Origin: Eubacterium sp.
GTDB lineage: Bacteria; Bacillota; Clostridia; Lachnospirales; Lachnospiraceae
Direction: 5' to 3'
DNA: 33,553 bases
Assembly (NCBI GenBank): GCA_017459345.1
Contig: JAFUDC010000129.1
Span: 1 to 33,553 of the forward strand
Made by a program: the position numbers and the translations under genes. This document shows, in pieces, positions 1-8,437 of this stretch. The notes beneath the pieces are model-generated. The model did not search any database and was not told the DNA's origin. It saw only the letters and a program-made list of their open reading frames with translations. The number at the start of each line of letters is the position of its first letter. Positions within the stretch are counted from its first letter, which is position 1.

Positions 1-939
1 GGGTATTTTGCCCAGGAGCTTGCCGTCATGGATGAGCGGGAGAGGGTGATTGATTACATCAAAGATGAGGCTGACTACATCCGGACCACCACCGGGGTGA
101 TCACTGCATCCCGGATGCTGGAGCGTTTTCTCTTCAGTCCGGATATGCAGTATGCTCCTATCGCCAAGATTTCCGGCGGCGAAAGGCGGCGTCTCTACCT
201 TCTGAGAGTCTTGATGAGCTCGCCCAATGTTCTGATTCTGGATGAGCCGACCAATGACCTGGACATCGCCACCCTGCAGGTGCTGGAGGGTTTTCTTGAT
301 ACATTTATGGGGATTGTGATCGTGGTATCCCATGACCGCTACTTTCTGGACCGGAGTGCAGACCGGATCGGTGCTTTCGAGGAAGGACGGATCCGGATTT
401 ATGAGGGGGATTACACGGATTATCTGGAGAAGAGTTCTGTCCTGGGGACCCGGGAGGAGGGCATTGAGACTGCCTATTCCGGTTCGGGATTTCATAAGAA
501 GAAGGACAGTTCGGGTAAGAGCACTGGCGGCAAGGATATTGGAGAGAAAGCCGCCGCAGGAAAGGACAGTGGAGTCAAGGGCGCCGCAGGTAAGGACAAT
601 GGCGCAGGTAAGGACAGTGGAGTTGAGGGTGGCAGCGGCAAAGGCAGTGGTGCAGACTGGAAGAAGTCCGCCCGGGCCGGTCAGCCTGCCAGGTTACGGT
701 TTTCTTTTAAGGAGCAGAAAGAGTTTGAAACTATTGATGATGACATTGCTGCTCTGGAGGAGAGGATAGCAGAGCTGGACCAGGAGATAGAGGCTTATTC
801 CAGCGACTTTGTCAGACTGAATGAATTGATGAAAGAGAAGGAAGAGGCGGAGATCCGGCTGGAAGAGAAGATGGACCGCTGGGTGTATCTTAATGATCTG
901 GCGGAGCGGATTGAGGAGCAGAGGAAAGCGCGTTCCTGA
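1..939 (+). CDS. ABC-F family ATPase, 3' part (start lies before the window)
   Basis: The open frame runs from the first base, so the gene is cut by the window edge and 312 residues are visible. They show the second nucleotide-binding domain of an ABC-F (Uup-like) protein: the signature SGGERRR (window residues 58-64), Walker B LILDEPTND with the catalytic Glu at about 82, and the switch SHDRYFLD at about 110-117. A Gly/Lys/Asp/Ser-rich linker follows (about 165-220), then a charged C-terminal coiled coil (about 230-312) like the Uup tail. ABC-F proteins are soluble ATPases that act on ribosomes or, for Uup, are linked to DNA structure or ribosome assembly; they have no membrane domain. Which ABC-F subgroup this is cannot be settled without the N-terminal half. 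The next gene starts 27 bases downstream on the same strand, so the two are probably co-transcribed. Confidence 0.9.
   Translation, partial: GYFAQELAVMDERERVIDYIKDEADYIRTTTGVITASRMLERFLFSPDMQYAPIAKISGGERRRLYLLRVLMSSPNVLILDEPTNDLDIATLQVLEGFLDTFMGIVIVVSHDRYFLDRSADRIGAFEEGRIRIYEGDYTDYLEKSSVLGTREEGIETAYSGSGFHKKKDSSGKSTGGKDIGEKAAAGKDSGVKGAAGKDNGAGKDSGVEGGSGKGSGADWKKSARAGQPARLRFSFKEQKEFETIDDDIAALEERIAELDQEIEAYSSDFVRLNELMKEKEEAEIRLEEKMDRWVYLNDLAERIEEQRKARS
505..651 (+). repeat. Degenerate GKDSG-coding minisatellite in the ABC-F linker
   Basis: The core gcagg(a/t)aaggaca occurs at 556-568, 586-598 and 604-616, with more diverged copies on both sides. It encodes a Gly-Lys-Asp-Ser/Asn-Gly linker between the ATPase domain and the coiled coil. 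All visible copies keep the reading frame. Confidence 0.7.
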
Positions 940-966
940 TAAAAAAGCAGCAATAGGAGTACAAGA

Positions 967-2262
967 ATGAATCAAGCATTTTATCCTGCAGATATACTTT
1001 TGCCGAAAAAGGGTACCGATATGACTGCCTGGTCGGTGGTGGCCTGTGACCAGTTCACCAGTGAACCAGAGTATTGGGAGGATGTGGAGCGGATTGTCGG
1101 TCAGGCACCGTCCACCTACCGCCTGACTTTGCCGGAGGTCTATCTGGAGACCGATGAGGAGGAGAGCCGTCTCAGCGGAATCCGGGAGGCCATGGAGGCT
1201 TATGAATCCGGCGATCTGCTGGTGGAGTATCCCCGGGCTATGATTTATATTGAGAGAACCGACAGCAGCGGTCATGTAAGGCCCGGAATCATCGGGGCGG
1301 TTGATCTGGAAGAGTACGATTACCACAAGGGATCCACATCCCTCATCAGGGCAACGGAAGGAACCATCGTGGAGCGAATTCCTCCCAGGATCCGTGTCCG
1401 CAGCAATGCCTCTCTGGAACTGCCCCACATCATGATCCTGATTGATGATATCAGGGAGACTGTGGTGGAGCCGGCCGGAGAGCAGACAGACCAGATGGAG
1501 CTCCTATATGATTTTGATCTCATGAAAAGAGGAGGACATCTGAAGGGCTGGCTTATGAATGCCCAGCAGCAGGAGCAGGTTCTGAAGGCGATTGAACAGT
1601 TGGGAGAGGAGCAGGTTCTGAAGGCGAGAGGGGAGATTGGTGAGGATATTCTCTTATTTGCTATGGGGGACGGCAATCATTCTCTCGCCACGGCAAAGGA
1701 ATACTATGAACAGTTAAAGGCTGCCCATCCGGGAGAGGATTTATCCGGTCATCCTGCCAGGTATGCCCTGGTTGAACTGGAGAATCTCCACAGTCCTGCC
1801 CTGGAGTTTGAGGCTATTCACCGGATTCTGACCAATGTGAATTCCGATCATCTTATGCACCAGATGACCAGGGAGCTTGGAATCGTGCGAATGCACCGGG
1901 ATATCAGGGAGAATAAGCCGGAACATGAACAGTATATCAGTGTGGTGATTCACGGACAGGAAGAACAGCTGATGATCACAAAGCCTAGTTCCAAGCTGGC
2001 TGTGGGAAGTCTTCAGCATTTCCTCGATTCTTATATAAAAGAGCATGAGAGGGAAGATATCAAGCTGGACTACATACATGGGAAGGATAACCTGAAAGCC
2101 CTGACCTGGCAGACAGACAGCATCGGCTTTATTCTGCCGGATATGGGTAAGGATGAACTCTTCCCCACCGTGAAGGCAGATGGGGCCCTGCCCAGGAAGA
2201 CTTTTTCCATGGGGCATGCAGAGGATAAGAGATATTATACTGAGTGCAGGAGGATAAGGTAG
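967..2262 (+). CDS. DUF1015 family protein
   Basis: This 431-residue cytoplasmic protein has no signal peptide or membrane segment. The N-terminus (ADILLPKKGTDMTAWSVVAC) and the internal motif GDGNHSLATAK (Asp235, His238) match the DUF1015 family. There the more usual form of that motif is DGHHRYETA, which recalls the DGHHR motif of ParB-like serine kinases. Its function is unknown. In many Clostridia DUF1015 genes sit near serC-serA, so a link to serine metabolism is possible, but no such neighbour is visible here. The ATG is supported by AGGAG at 955-959, seven bases upstream. The gene follows the ABC-F gene closely and ends before a strong terminator. Confidence 0.85.
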   Translation: MNQAFYPADILLPKKGTDMTAWSVVACDQFTSEPEYWEDVERIVGQAPSTYRLTLPEVYLETDEEESRLSGIREAMEAYESGDLLVEYPRAMIYIERTDSSGHVRPGIIGAVDLEEYDYHKGSTSLIRATEGTIVERIPPRIRVRSNASLELPHIMILIDDIRETVVEPAGEQTDQMELLYDFDLMKRGGHLKGWLMNAQQQEQVLKAIEQLGEEQVLKARGEIGEDILLFAMGDGNHSLATAKEYYEQLKAAHPGEDLSGHPARYALVELENLHSPALEFEAIHRILTNVNSDHLMHQMTRELGIVRMHRDIRENKPEHEQYISVVIHGQEEQLMITKPSSKLAVGSLQHFLDSYIKEHEREDIKLDYIHGKDNLKALTWQTDSIGFILPDMGKDELFPTVKADGALPRKTFSMGHAEDKRYYTECRRIR

Positions 2263-2279
2263 GGAGTCAGCCAGAGGAG

Positions 2280-2327
2280 AATAAGACGGACGAAATGGCC
2301 AAGGAAGGCCATTTCGTCCGTCTTATT
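2280..2327. terminator. Bidirectional terminator hairpin
   Basis: A perfect 21-bp inverted repeat (2280-2300 with 2307-2327) has a 6-base loop. It lies between the convergent ends of the DUF1015 gene (+) and the small secreted protein gene (-). There is no long U-run, only a T-rich stem end, so termination may rest mainly on stem strength. Confidence 0.85.
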
Positions 2328-2356
2328 AGATACAGAATACTGAGTAAAGCGTATTA

Positions 2357-2932
2357 CTATTTCAGATATTTAGCTCGTTTGGAGGCTGTGTTGAGATAAT
2401 ATTTGATCTTTGTTGCTTTCTTTTTACCAGTATACTTTTTGATCTGCTTATTACATTTGCTCTTGGAGATCTTTTTAAAGGATGGATTATAATAGATCCA
2501 TTTTCCGCTTTTATAATGCTCCTGGCGGCAGATATGGACCAGTTTGCCCTTGGAGACCCGCTGGTAATAGAAGACATCGTAATCCATAATTGCCCCGGCA
2601 ATGATCTCGGAGTAGATGACTCCTTTTTTCTTGTAGTATTTTTTATAATCAAATTCATAATCATCCTGCAGCAGGGACACGCCGGAGGATTTTTTGTAGG
2701 TGTAGATGGTGCCGTCGTTAACCACCAGTTCCGGGACAGAATTGTTGTCCAGGTAGATAAGGGCGAATTTCAGATTGGGGTGCTTGCCTGCCATATATGT
2801 ATTGTAGGCTTTTTTTGCCTGGGATTTGAGAGAGGCGGCGCTGACCGGCACTGATATTAACATGCACATAATCATCATCAGCATAGTTGTTTTACATATA
2901 TATCTTTTTTTCTTAACTGTTCTGTTCTTCAT
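2357..2932 (-). CDS. Small secreted protein of unknown function, PEL-motif paralogue 2
   Basis: This predicted exported protein of 191 residues has a basic start (MKNRTVKKKRY), a Met/Leu/Ile-rich hydrophobic core and a likely cleavage site after PVSA. The mature part carries ALIYLDNNSVPELV (about 57-70), an Asp/Asn-rich motif often seen in secreted clostridial proteins and possibly a metal-binding loop. It then becomes very rich in Lys and Tyr and ends in KRAKYLK. It is a clear paralogue of the protein encoded at 3066-3662, sharing motif order, YYKKKG, KKxTKIK and the RxKYL end. An earlier ATG at 2938 lies only three bases from AGGAGG, whereas the ATG at 2932 has nine, so 2932 is preferred. 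It is the last gene of the minus-strand run. Confidence 0.75.
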   Translation of the reverse strand: MKNRTVKKKRYICKTTMLMMIMCMLISVPVSAASLKSQAKKAYNTYMAGKHPNLKFALIYLDNNSVPELVVNDGTIYTYKKSSGVSLLQDDYEFDYKKYYKKKGVIYSEIIAGAIMDYDVFYYQRVSKGKLVHICRQEHYKSGKWIYYNPSFKKISKSKCNKQIKKYTGKKKATKIKYYLNTASKRAKYLK

Positions 2933-2989
2933 AATCATAGTCCTCCTCTAATAGCGCAAGTTATTATTTGGCTTAAATTGTCGGATGCT

Positions 2990-3030
2990 GGATCTTGTTG
3001 CTCTCTTGCTGCGCAGTCGAGACAAGATCC
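2990..3030 (-). other. Intergenic stem-loop between the two secreted-protein genes
   Basis: The 9-bp inverted repeat ggatcttgt (2990-2998) / acaagatcc (3022-3030) has a 23-base loop. It lies in the 133-base spacer between the paralogues. No U-run follows on the minus strand, so it could be an RNA-processing or attenuating structure rather than a full terminator. Confidence 0.4.
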
Positions 3031-3065
3031 GGCTCCTTATAAAGGGTAGTTTCCTCTCCATCAGA

Positions 3066-3662
3066 TTACAGATACTTATCCCTGTTAGCAACTGAGTTCT
3101 CTTTGAGCTTGATTTTTGTCGGCTTTTTACTCTTAACCAGACCTTTCAAAGCTTTGTTAAAGTCTTTCTTCACAATCTTTTTGCTTTTTTTGCCGTTGAT
3201 TTTACTGTAGGTATTGGTAAAGCTGTATTTTCCTGTTGAGAAATTCATCTGGCCGAATTTACCGTGTTCAAGCTTTTGAACCAGCTTCTTTCCGCTCATT
3301 TTTGAGTAGAGGGTAAACTGTGACGGATAGTAGCCACCGTGAGCATATCCCTGTACCAGGATTCCTTTTTTCTTATAGTAAGATGATATAAAGTAGGATG
3401 TCTCCACGGAATTATCAAGCTTTACTACATTGCCGCTTTTGAAGGTGTAGATCTGTTTGCCGGTTACTAATTCAGGTACACTGTCGTTATTCAGATAGAT
3501 CAGGTCAAACTGAGTGACTGTGCCGGTATGCTGGGCAAGATATGCGTTATAAGCATTCAGTGCTTTCTTCTTTTTGGAAGCCGCGGAGACCGGGCAGGCC
3601 AGGATAAGAGTCAGAAGCAGCATCAATCCTGCCATTAGTTTTAGTCGTGTTCCTTTTTTCAT
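3066..3662 (-). CDS. Small secreted protein of unknown function, PEL-motif paralogue 1
   Basis: This predicted exported protein of 198 residues has an N-terminal signal (MKKGTRLKLM, then a Leu-rich core) with likely cleavage after CPVSA. FDLIYLNNDSVPELV lies at about 52-66, followed by IYTFKSGNVVKL, and the Lys-rich C-terminus ends RDKYL. The same order is found in the protein encoded at 2357-2932. Extending the frame to a GTG at 3701 adds 13 charged residues before the signal; the ATG at 3662 has an AAAGGGG ribosome site nine bases upstream and is preferred. The gene starts 69 bases after the stop of the large LRR protein gene, so it is probably in the same transcript. Its role is unknown. 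The motif is common in clostridial secretomes, but I know of no characterised activity. Confidence 0.75.
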   Translation of the reverse strand: MKKGTRLKLMAGLMLLLTLILACPVSAASKKKKALNAYNAYLAQHTGTVTQFDLIYLNNDSVPELVTGKQIYTFKSGNVVKLDNSVETSYFISSYYKKKGILVQGYAHGGYYPSQFTLYSKMSGKKLVQKLEHGKFGQMNFSTGKYSFTNTYSKINGKKSKKIVKKDFNKALKGLVKSKKPTKIKLKENSVANRDKYL

Positions 3663-3731
3663 TATCTTTTTCCCCTTTCTTTGTTTAGCTGGCTTATCCA
3701 CACATGATTATCTTCCTGGTCACAGGAACAA

Positions 3732-6700
3732 TTACTTTGTGACAGTCACCTTGATAACCTTCTTCTTTTTGCCGGCCTTGATTGTGATTTTTGCCTTTCC
3801 TGGCTTTTTCGCCTTGATTATGCCTTTTCCGGTAACGGCTGCCACCTTGCTGTTGGATGACTTGTAAGTTACTTTATCCTGACTGGTCACAGGTTTGAGC
3901 ACCGGGTTGATGACCGTCCGCCGGCCTTTTTTAAGCTGAATCTTGCCTGAGGCTGCAGTGACTGCCTTTGTCGTAACTTTTTTCTTCTGTACCTTAACGG
4001 TAAAGGTTCTCTGCAAACCGCTTGCCAGTGTCACCCTGATCAGGGACTTACCTGTTTTTTTCGCCTTTAATGTGATTGTTCCGCCGGAATAGCTGGCTGT
4101 GACCACCTTATTATTGGAAGAAGTTACCGATTTGACATAGTCACTGCTTGTCAACCCGGTCACTTTTACAGCCTTTGATTTCTGTTTTACCTGCATTGGC
4201 AAAGTACCCGAAACATTCAGCTGCATGGTGGGATTTACTGTAGATACCTTATTGCCAGGTGCGGTTGTCGGGGTGGAAGCGGGTGTCAGCTTTGGCCCGG
4301 TTACCAGCTGTTTGGTATCAGTCCAGGTTTTTCCCTCATAAGTAAATGTTGCAATATAGACTGTGATTTCTTCCTTTGCTGTTGTTGCGGCAGATACAGA
4401 GGTCTTAATTGTTCCCTTTACGACGGCCATCTGTTCATTGCAGTCTGTACATCTGAAGGTAGCTGAAGCGGTTTTGTAATCATCAGCCCACTTGAATACA
4501 GGATTTCCGGCTTTGTGGGTCACATCTATCGGGTTGTCATATTCTCCATCTCCATCAGGATCTGTGAAGACGGCATCTTCTTCCTCATTTTTACCAGGTT
4601 TGACATAGATGGTTTTTTCATCCGTTATGATAGATAATGTGTGTTCCTCCTCGCCGCGTTCTATCTGAACCGAGAAATTGCGAAGGTTATCACAGCCGAC
4701 AAGATAGCCCTCGTCTTTTGGTGCAACAGATAATTCTTTTAATTCATCTCCGCTGAAAGTGATTCCCGATTCCTGCCGTTCCTCAGGTATGATATTGATT
4801 TGACCACTGCCGGCAGCGGTAAGATCCATTTTCGCTGTCCCGGAGCTTTGCATACTTGTGGTGCCGGACTTGGAGGCAAGGGCGGAAATTAATGCCTTGT
4901 CCCTGAAAAGGATTGAGGCATTCAGGGCATTATCGGCTGTGACGGTATACTCGCCTTCTGAATCCGGAAGGGCAATTACTGTCATATCTGTCCTGGAGCT
5001 GCTTCCTTCTCCTGTTTCATACATAACACTGTAACCGTCATCAGTCTGAGATGTGCCGTTATCAATCATGCCCCCTCCGACTGTGTGAGTTACATTCTCA
5101 TGTGCAATCTTTATAGTATCATTTGCTACAGAAAGATAGGAATTACGGTCAGCAAAGGATACCTCTGTATTCCTGTCGCTGTATCGATAAATGCCGGTTG
5201 GGATCTCACGGGCCTCCCCGCTTCTGGTATAGGGATAGATGACTCTTTCGTCCGCTGAGGTCATTTTTAACATGGCATTATTAGAGCTGAATACCTTGCT
5301 CAGTTTGTTGCTTGTGCTCATGGAATCGTAGCCGGGGATAATCCATTTTGATTTAGAACCATCAATTTTGTAATACAGGGCATGCATATGGTAATTATAT
5401 AAATTGGAAGTTTCCACCTCATTTGGATCGTAAGTCAGAACTCTCCCTGTATAATCTTCTCCATCATAGTAGAATGTACCCCTCTCCAATGCATATGCAA
5501 CAAGCTGGTGGCCTTCGACCTCGTTTTTAAAGCTGTCATACCAGCTGAAATCTATAGAAACCAGGTTTTGCATATTCTCTGTATCAACCCTGTCCATGAG
5601 CCATTCTAACATGCGGAGCTGGTCTTCCTGTGCCTGTTTTTGGTAGCTCTTTTTCGCATCCATGTAATTGGGCAGAGACTGTTGAAAATGAAAATAATTT
5701 ATGAAGGATTTTTCATCATGTTCAGTCTGATCTGTCCACCCTGCCCACCATGTCTCCGGAATAGTGAGCGAATGATTCTGTGTGAGTGCTACGATATTAC
5801 TCAGTCCGAAGCAGCAGCCGGCCCACTCCATAACCTTATCTTCTGTATTATAGCCTGTCCGATTACCATCTCTATTGAATCTCCAGGTTTTACCAAACAA
5901 ATTGTTTTTAGTATAACAGAAGGACTGGTAGTCCGAATCGCTGAGCTGGTCTTTTATGATGTTTTCATCTGCCCTTGAGAGATAGTAGCCATCTGCTTCT
6001 CCATTGGGACAGAAGGTGTCGCTGCTGTTGGTAATGTTCCATTTTACGACGTTGTCCCTGTCCTGGTACAAAGTCACTTTTTCGGAGGGAATGAAACTCA
6101 GGCAGGGGTTTGTATAATCCTTATACTCTGCAGCGGAGTCCCATCCTGCTTTATTCTCTTGGTAATGAAGATCATAGAATCTTACTGGGACAGTTAGCTC
6201 TTGTCCCGTTTTCTCGTTCGTATATGTGCAATACAGTATATCGAATGCATCATCTTCGATTCTTTCAATGCTTCCCTCAAAAGTCAAAGAGCATCCATTC
6301 GGTCTGTCGCAGGCATCCTCATCGAAAGCATGGTGTCCTATGGAAAAAGAGTTCCCCCTGATCGTGATATCCTCCAGACTAGACATCCCGCTCATGCCAT
6401 AGTCACCGATTTCATCGATCCCGCTTTCCATATGAACCGCATAGATAAGAGTTGCATCATTGAACCATGGGACCGGTAATAATTGTGTGCCCTCAGCTTT
6501 AAATGCTTCTGCATATCTGACACTGCCAAAGCCTTCCAGATCCAATTCTGTTTTTTCTTCGTAGTTCTCTGATATGTCAGTATACTTCCACCCGATCCAG
6601 GACATGTTTTTTCCGAAAGCAGCCATTTTTGCCTTGGTTACATTTGCATTATCGGGATTCAGGGGATAGTAGACTGTCGCTGAACTGGTATTAAAAACAT

Positions 6701-8345
6701 CTCCTTCCATATCAGGTATTGCTGTATCATCCAGACATTGACCGGTACCTTCCTGGTCATAGCCAAGTAAAACAATTTTCAGTTTGTCACAGTCTGCAAA
6801 TGCAGCACTTTGAAGAGTCTTTACCTGGGGTCCAAGACCTGCTCCCACAAGAGAGCTGCATTTTGCAAATGCATTTTCTTTAATTGTCTTTATCTGACCA
6901 TTGATGATAACTTCCTGCAGCTGTTCATAACCGGAGAAAGCATTATTCCCGATTGAAGTCAGCTGACCAGCTGCCATTATCCGGGTAATATGTCCTTTTT
7001 CCTCATCCCAAGGTTCATCCGACTGTACACCCGTCAGATTCTGCATTTCCCCGCTGCCTGAAAGGACAAGCTCGTTACCATTTAATTTCCAGCCTGTCCA
7101 TGAAAGAGAGGCCGCCCCATATTTAAGCATATCTGCTGTATCCCAATTCATATCTGTTCTGCAGTATGCCACGGTTGAGATACCGGAAAATGCACTACTT
7201 GAAATTGAAGGCTTAGTCCCTGAAAAGACAATACACCGAACGCCTGTAAAGGAGGAAAAAGCATAATTGCCGATTTTTTCCACTTCATCATCAATGATAA
7301 TCTTACCTGTTATATTTCTGTAACTATCCCAGGGCTGATCATCAGCATCTTCAAATTCTTCTATTGCTTCATTCCACTCATGGATATATAGAACACCTTT
7401 GCCATCATAATCTTCATATTCCCAGTCAATTCCATCCTCTATCCATTCGATTTCTTCGGCTCCATAGGTGCGCTCTTTTCCATTTCTATCTTTAATGACT
7501 TTCTCCCAGCTATCTCCCTTCGGATAGTATACCTTGACTTTATCATCGAGAAAGATATCATTACCTTTAAAAGTCGGAGCCTGGCCGGTAAATCTTACTC
7601 TCTTCAGGTTCTCACAGGTGTCAAATGCACAGTTACCTACAGATGTTACTTTTGAAGGAATTTTAATATATTGGAGAGACGGACAATTTGCAAAAGCTTC
7701 CTCGCCTATAGTTGTCAGTTCTTTTCCCAGGTCTATTTTCGTCAGATTTTCGCATGTATCGAAAACGCCATTACCCAATTTGGTCGTTCTCCTGGGAAGT
7801 GCTATGCTTTCTAAACTCTCGCAATAGTCAAAAGCATAATCACCAATCTTCACCTGGGGCAGTAATTGAAGCTTTTTCGGGTCTTTTTCATCATCATGTG
7901 AAGCAAACAATACCTCAGTCAGGGAAGAATCCATAAAGAAAGCCTGTTCACCAATACTGCTCACTGATTTGGCAATATTCACATATCTCAGGTTCTCGCA
8001 ATTCCAGAAGGCCGCAGGGCTGATGGTTGTCACTCCTTCATCAATCTTTATCCCTGTTATCTGGCTGCGCAGATGGGCCCATGGAAAAGCATCTTCCTCG
8101 ATATCTTCTTCATCGCCACTGTACTCATATTCCTCCATGTCGGCTGATCCCTTGATGTTTAAAGTACCATTATCATAGGACCAGGTTACTCCGTTCCCGC
8201 AGGAGCCGCTGGTGTCAGTCTTATTAGCGTATTGTTTTTCTTTTGATACCCTTTCCTGTGAAACTACTGGCATAACATGCTGAAAAAGCATAAAAGTGAC
8301 GATTATAATTGCAAGTATGCCTTTTGTCATCTTAGTCACCGGCAT
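3732..8345 (-). CDS. BspA-type leucine-rich-repeat surface protein with an embedded papain-like domain
   Basis: This is a 1537-residue exported protein. Residues 1-30 form a signal peptide. Four modules follow at about 50-300, 305-400, 413-580 and 581-745; most begin with a Trp-containing 'GTLxIxGSG' strand pattern and continue into LRR_5 repeats such as VTTISPAAFWNCENLRYVNI. Residues about 770-1040 form a domain with a papain-like core: AGCCFGLSN (Cys845), EGHQLVAYAL (His946) and TYDPNE (Asp973/Asn975). A DPDGDGEYD calcium-loop-like segment (about 1262-1270) and a CTDC unit (1299-1302), typical of clostridial surface repeats, precede two Lys-rich Ig-like (Big_2-like) domains at about 1370-1537. 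There is no LPxTG motif; the basic Ig-like tail may bind the wall. The ATG at 8345 is very close to its AGGAG, and an in-frame GTG at 8339 has better spacing. Confidence 0.88.
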   Translation of the reverse strand: MPVTKMTKGILAIIIVTFMLFQHVMPVVSQERVSKEKQYANKTDTSGSCGNGVTWSYDNGTLNIKGSADMEEYEYSGDEEDIEEDAFPWAHLRSQITGIKIDEGVTTISPAAFWNCENLRYVNIAKSVSSIGEQAFFMDSSLTEVLFASHDDEKDPKKLQLLPQVKIGDYAFDYCESLESIALPRRTTKLGNGVFDTCENLTKIDLGKELTTIGEEAFANCPSLQYIKIPSKVTSVGNCAFDTCENLKRVRFTGQAPTFKGNDIFLDDKVKVYYPKGDSWEKVIKDRNGKERTYGAEEIEWIEDGIDWEYEDYDGKGVLYIHEWNEAIEEFEDADDQPWDSYRNITGKIIIDDEVEKIGNYAFSSFTGVRCIVFSGTKPSISSSAFSGISTVAYCRTDMNWDTADMLKYGAASLSWTGWKLNGNELVLSGSGEMQNLTGVQSDEPWDEEKGHITRIMAAGQLTSIGNNAFSGYEQLQEVIINGQIKTIKENAFAKCSSLVGAGLGPQVKTLQSAAFADCDKLKIVLLGYDQEGTGQCLDDTAIPDMEGDVFNTSSATVYYPLNPDNANVTKAKMAAFGKNMSWIGWKYTDISENYEEKTELDLEGFGSVRYAEAFKAEGTQLLPVPWFNDATLIYAVHMESGIDEIGDYGMSGMSSLEDITIRGNSFSIGHHAFDEDACDRPNGCSLTFEGSIERIEDDAFDILYCTYTNEKTGQELTVPVRFYDLHYQENKAGWDSAAEYKDYTNPCLSFIPSEKVTLYQDRDNVVKWNITNSSDTFCPNGEADGYYLSRADENIIKDQLSDSDYQSFCYTKNNLFGKTWRFNRDGNRTGYNTEDKVMEWAGCCFGLSNIVALTQNHSLTIPETWWAGWTDQTEHDEKSFINYFHFQQSLPNYMDAKKSYQKQAQEDQLRMLEWLMDRVDTENMQNLVSIDFSWYDSFKNEVEGHQLVAYALERGTFYYDGEDYTGRVLTYDPNEVETSNLYNYHMHALYYKIDGSKSKWIIPGYDSMSTSNKLSKVFSSNNAMLKMTSADERVIYPYTRSGEAREIPTGIYRYSDRNTEVSFADRNSYLSVANDTIKIAHENVTHTVGGGMIDNGTSQTDDGYSVMYETGEGSSSRTDMTVIALPDSEGEYTVTADNALNASILFRDKALISALASKSGTTSMQSSGTAKMDLTAAGSGQINIIPEERQESGITFSGDELKELSVAPKDEGYLVGCDNLRNFSVQIERGEEEHTLSIITDEKTIYVKPGKNEEEDAVFTDPDGDGEYDNPIDVTHKAGNPVFKWADDYKTASATFRCTDCNEQMAVVKGTIKTSVSAATTAKEEITVYIATFTYEGKTWTDTKQLVTGPKLTPASTPTTAPGNKVSTVNPTMQLNVSGTLPMQVKQKSKAVKVTGLTSSDYVKSVTSSNNKVVTASYSGGTITLKAKKTGKSLIRVTLASGLQRTFTVKVQKKKVTTKAVTAASGKIQLKKGRRTVINPVLKPVTSQDKVTYKSSNSKVAAVTGKGIIKAKKPGKAKITIKAGKKKKVIKVTVTK

Positions 8346-8359
8346 CTCTCCTCTCTGTT

Positions 8360-8388
8360 TTGATATCTTTTTACTTTCTTTGTGTCAA
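8360..8388 (-). promoter_or_regulatory. Possible promoter of the LRR protein gene
   Basis: On the minus strand, TTGACA (8388-8383), a 17-base spacer and TATCAA (8365-8360) fit a sigma-A promoter. The start point would leave only about 8-14 bases before the coding region, which is short for a leader carrying its own ribosome site, so this is tentative. Confidence 0.4.
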
Positions 8389-8392
8389 TTAG

Positions 8393-8437
8393 CTATTTAG
8401 CAGTCTTGGCAGTAGTCGTCGCTTCCGGAGCTGCATC
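8393..8437 (-). other. In-frame continuation of the carboxypeptidase tail repeat after its stop codon
   Basis: Immediately after the TAA at 8440-8438 the same frame reads DAAPEATTTAKTAK and then TAG (8395-8393). This is another copy of the APEATTAAK-type repeat that ends the upstream gene. The ancestral protein therefore probably ended 15 codons later, and the TAA is likely a recent nonsense change inside the repeat. Confidence 0.75.

Noticed and set aside
694-1428. 244-codon minus-strand open frame across the ABC-F/DUF1015 junction
   Set aside because: It overlaps two genes with clear family motifs, has no ribosome site, and its translation has no recognisable domain.
3574-3867. 97-codon plus-strand frame between the LRR and small secreted genes
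   Set aside because: It lies opposite the end of one gene and the start of another, with no ribosome site; it is a shadow frame.
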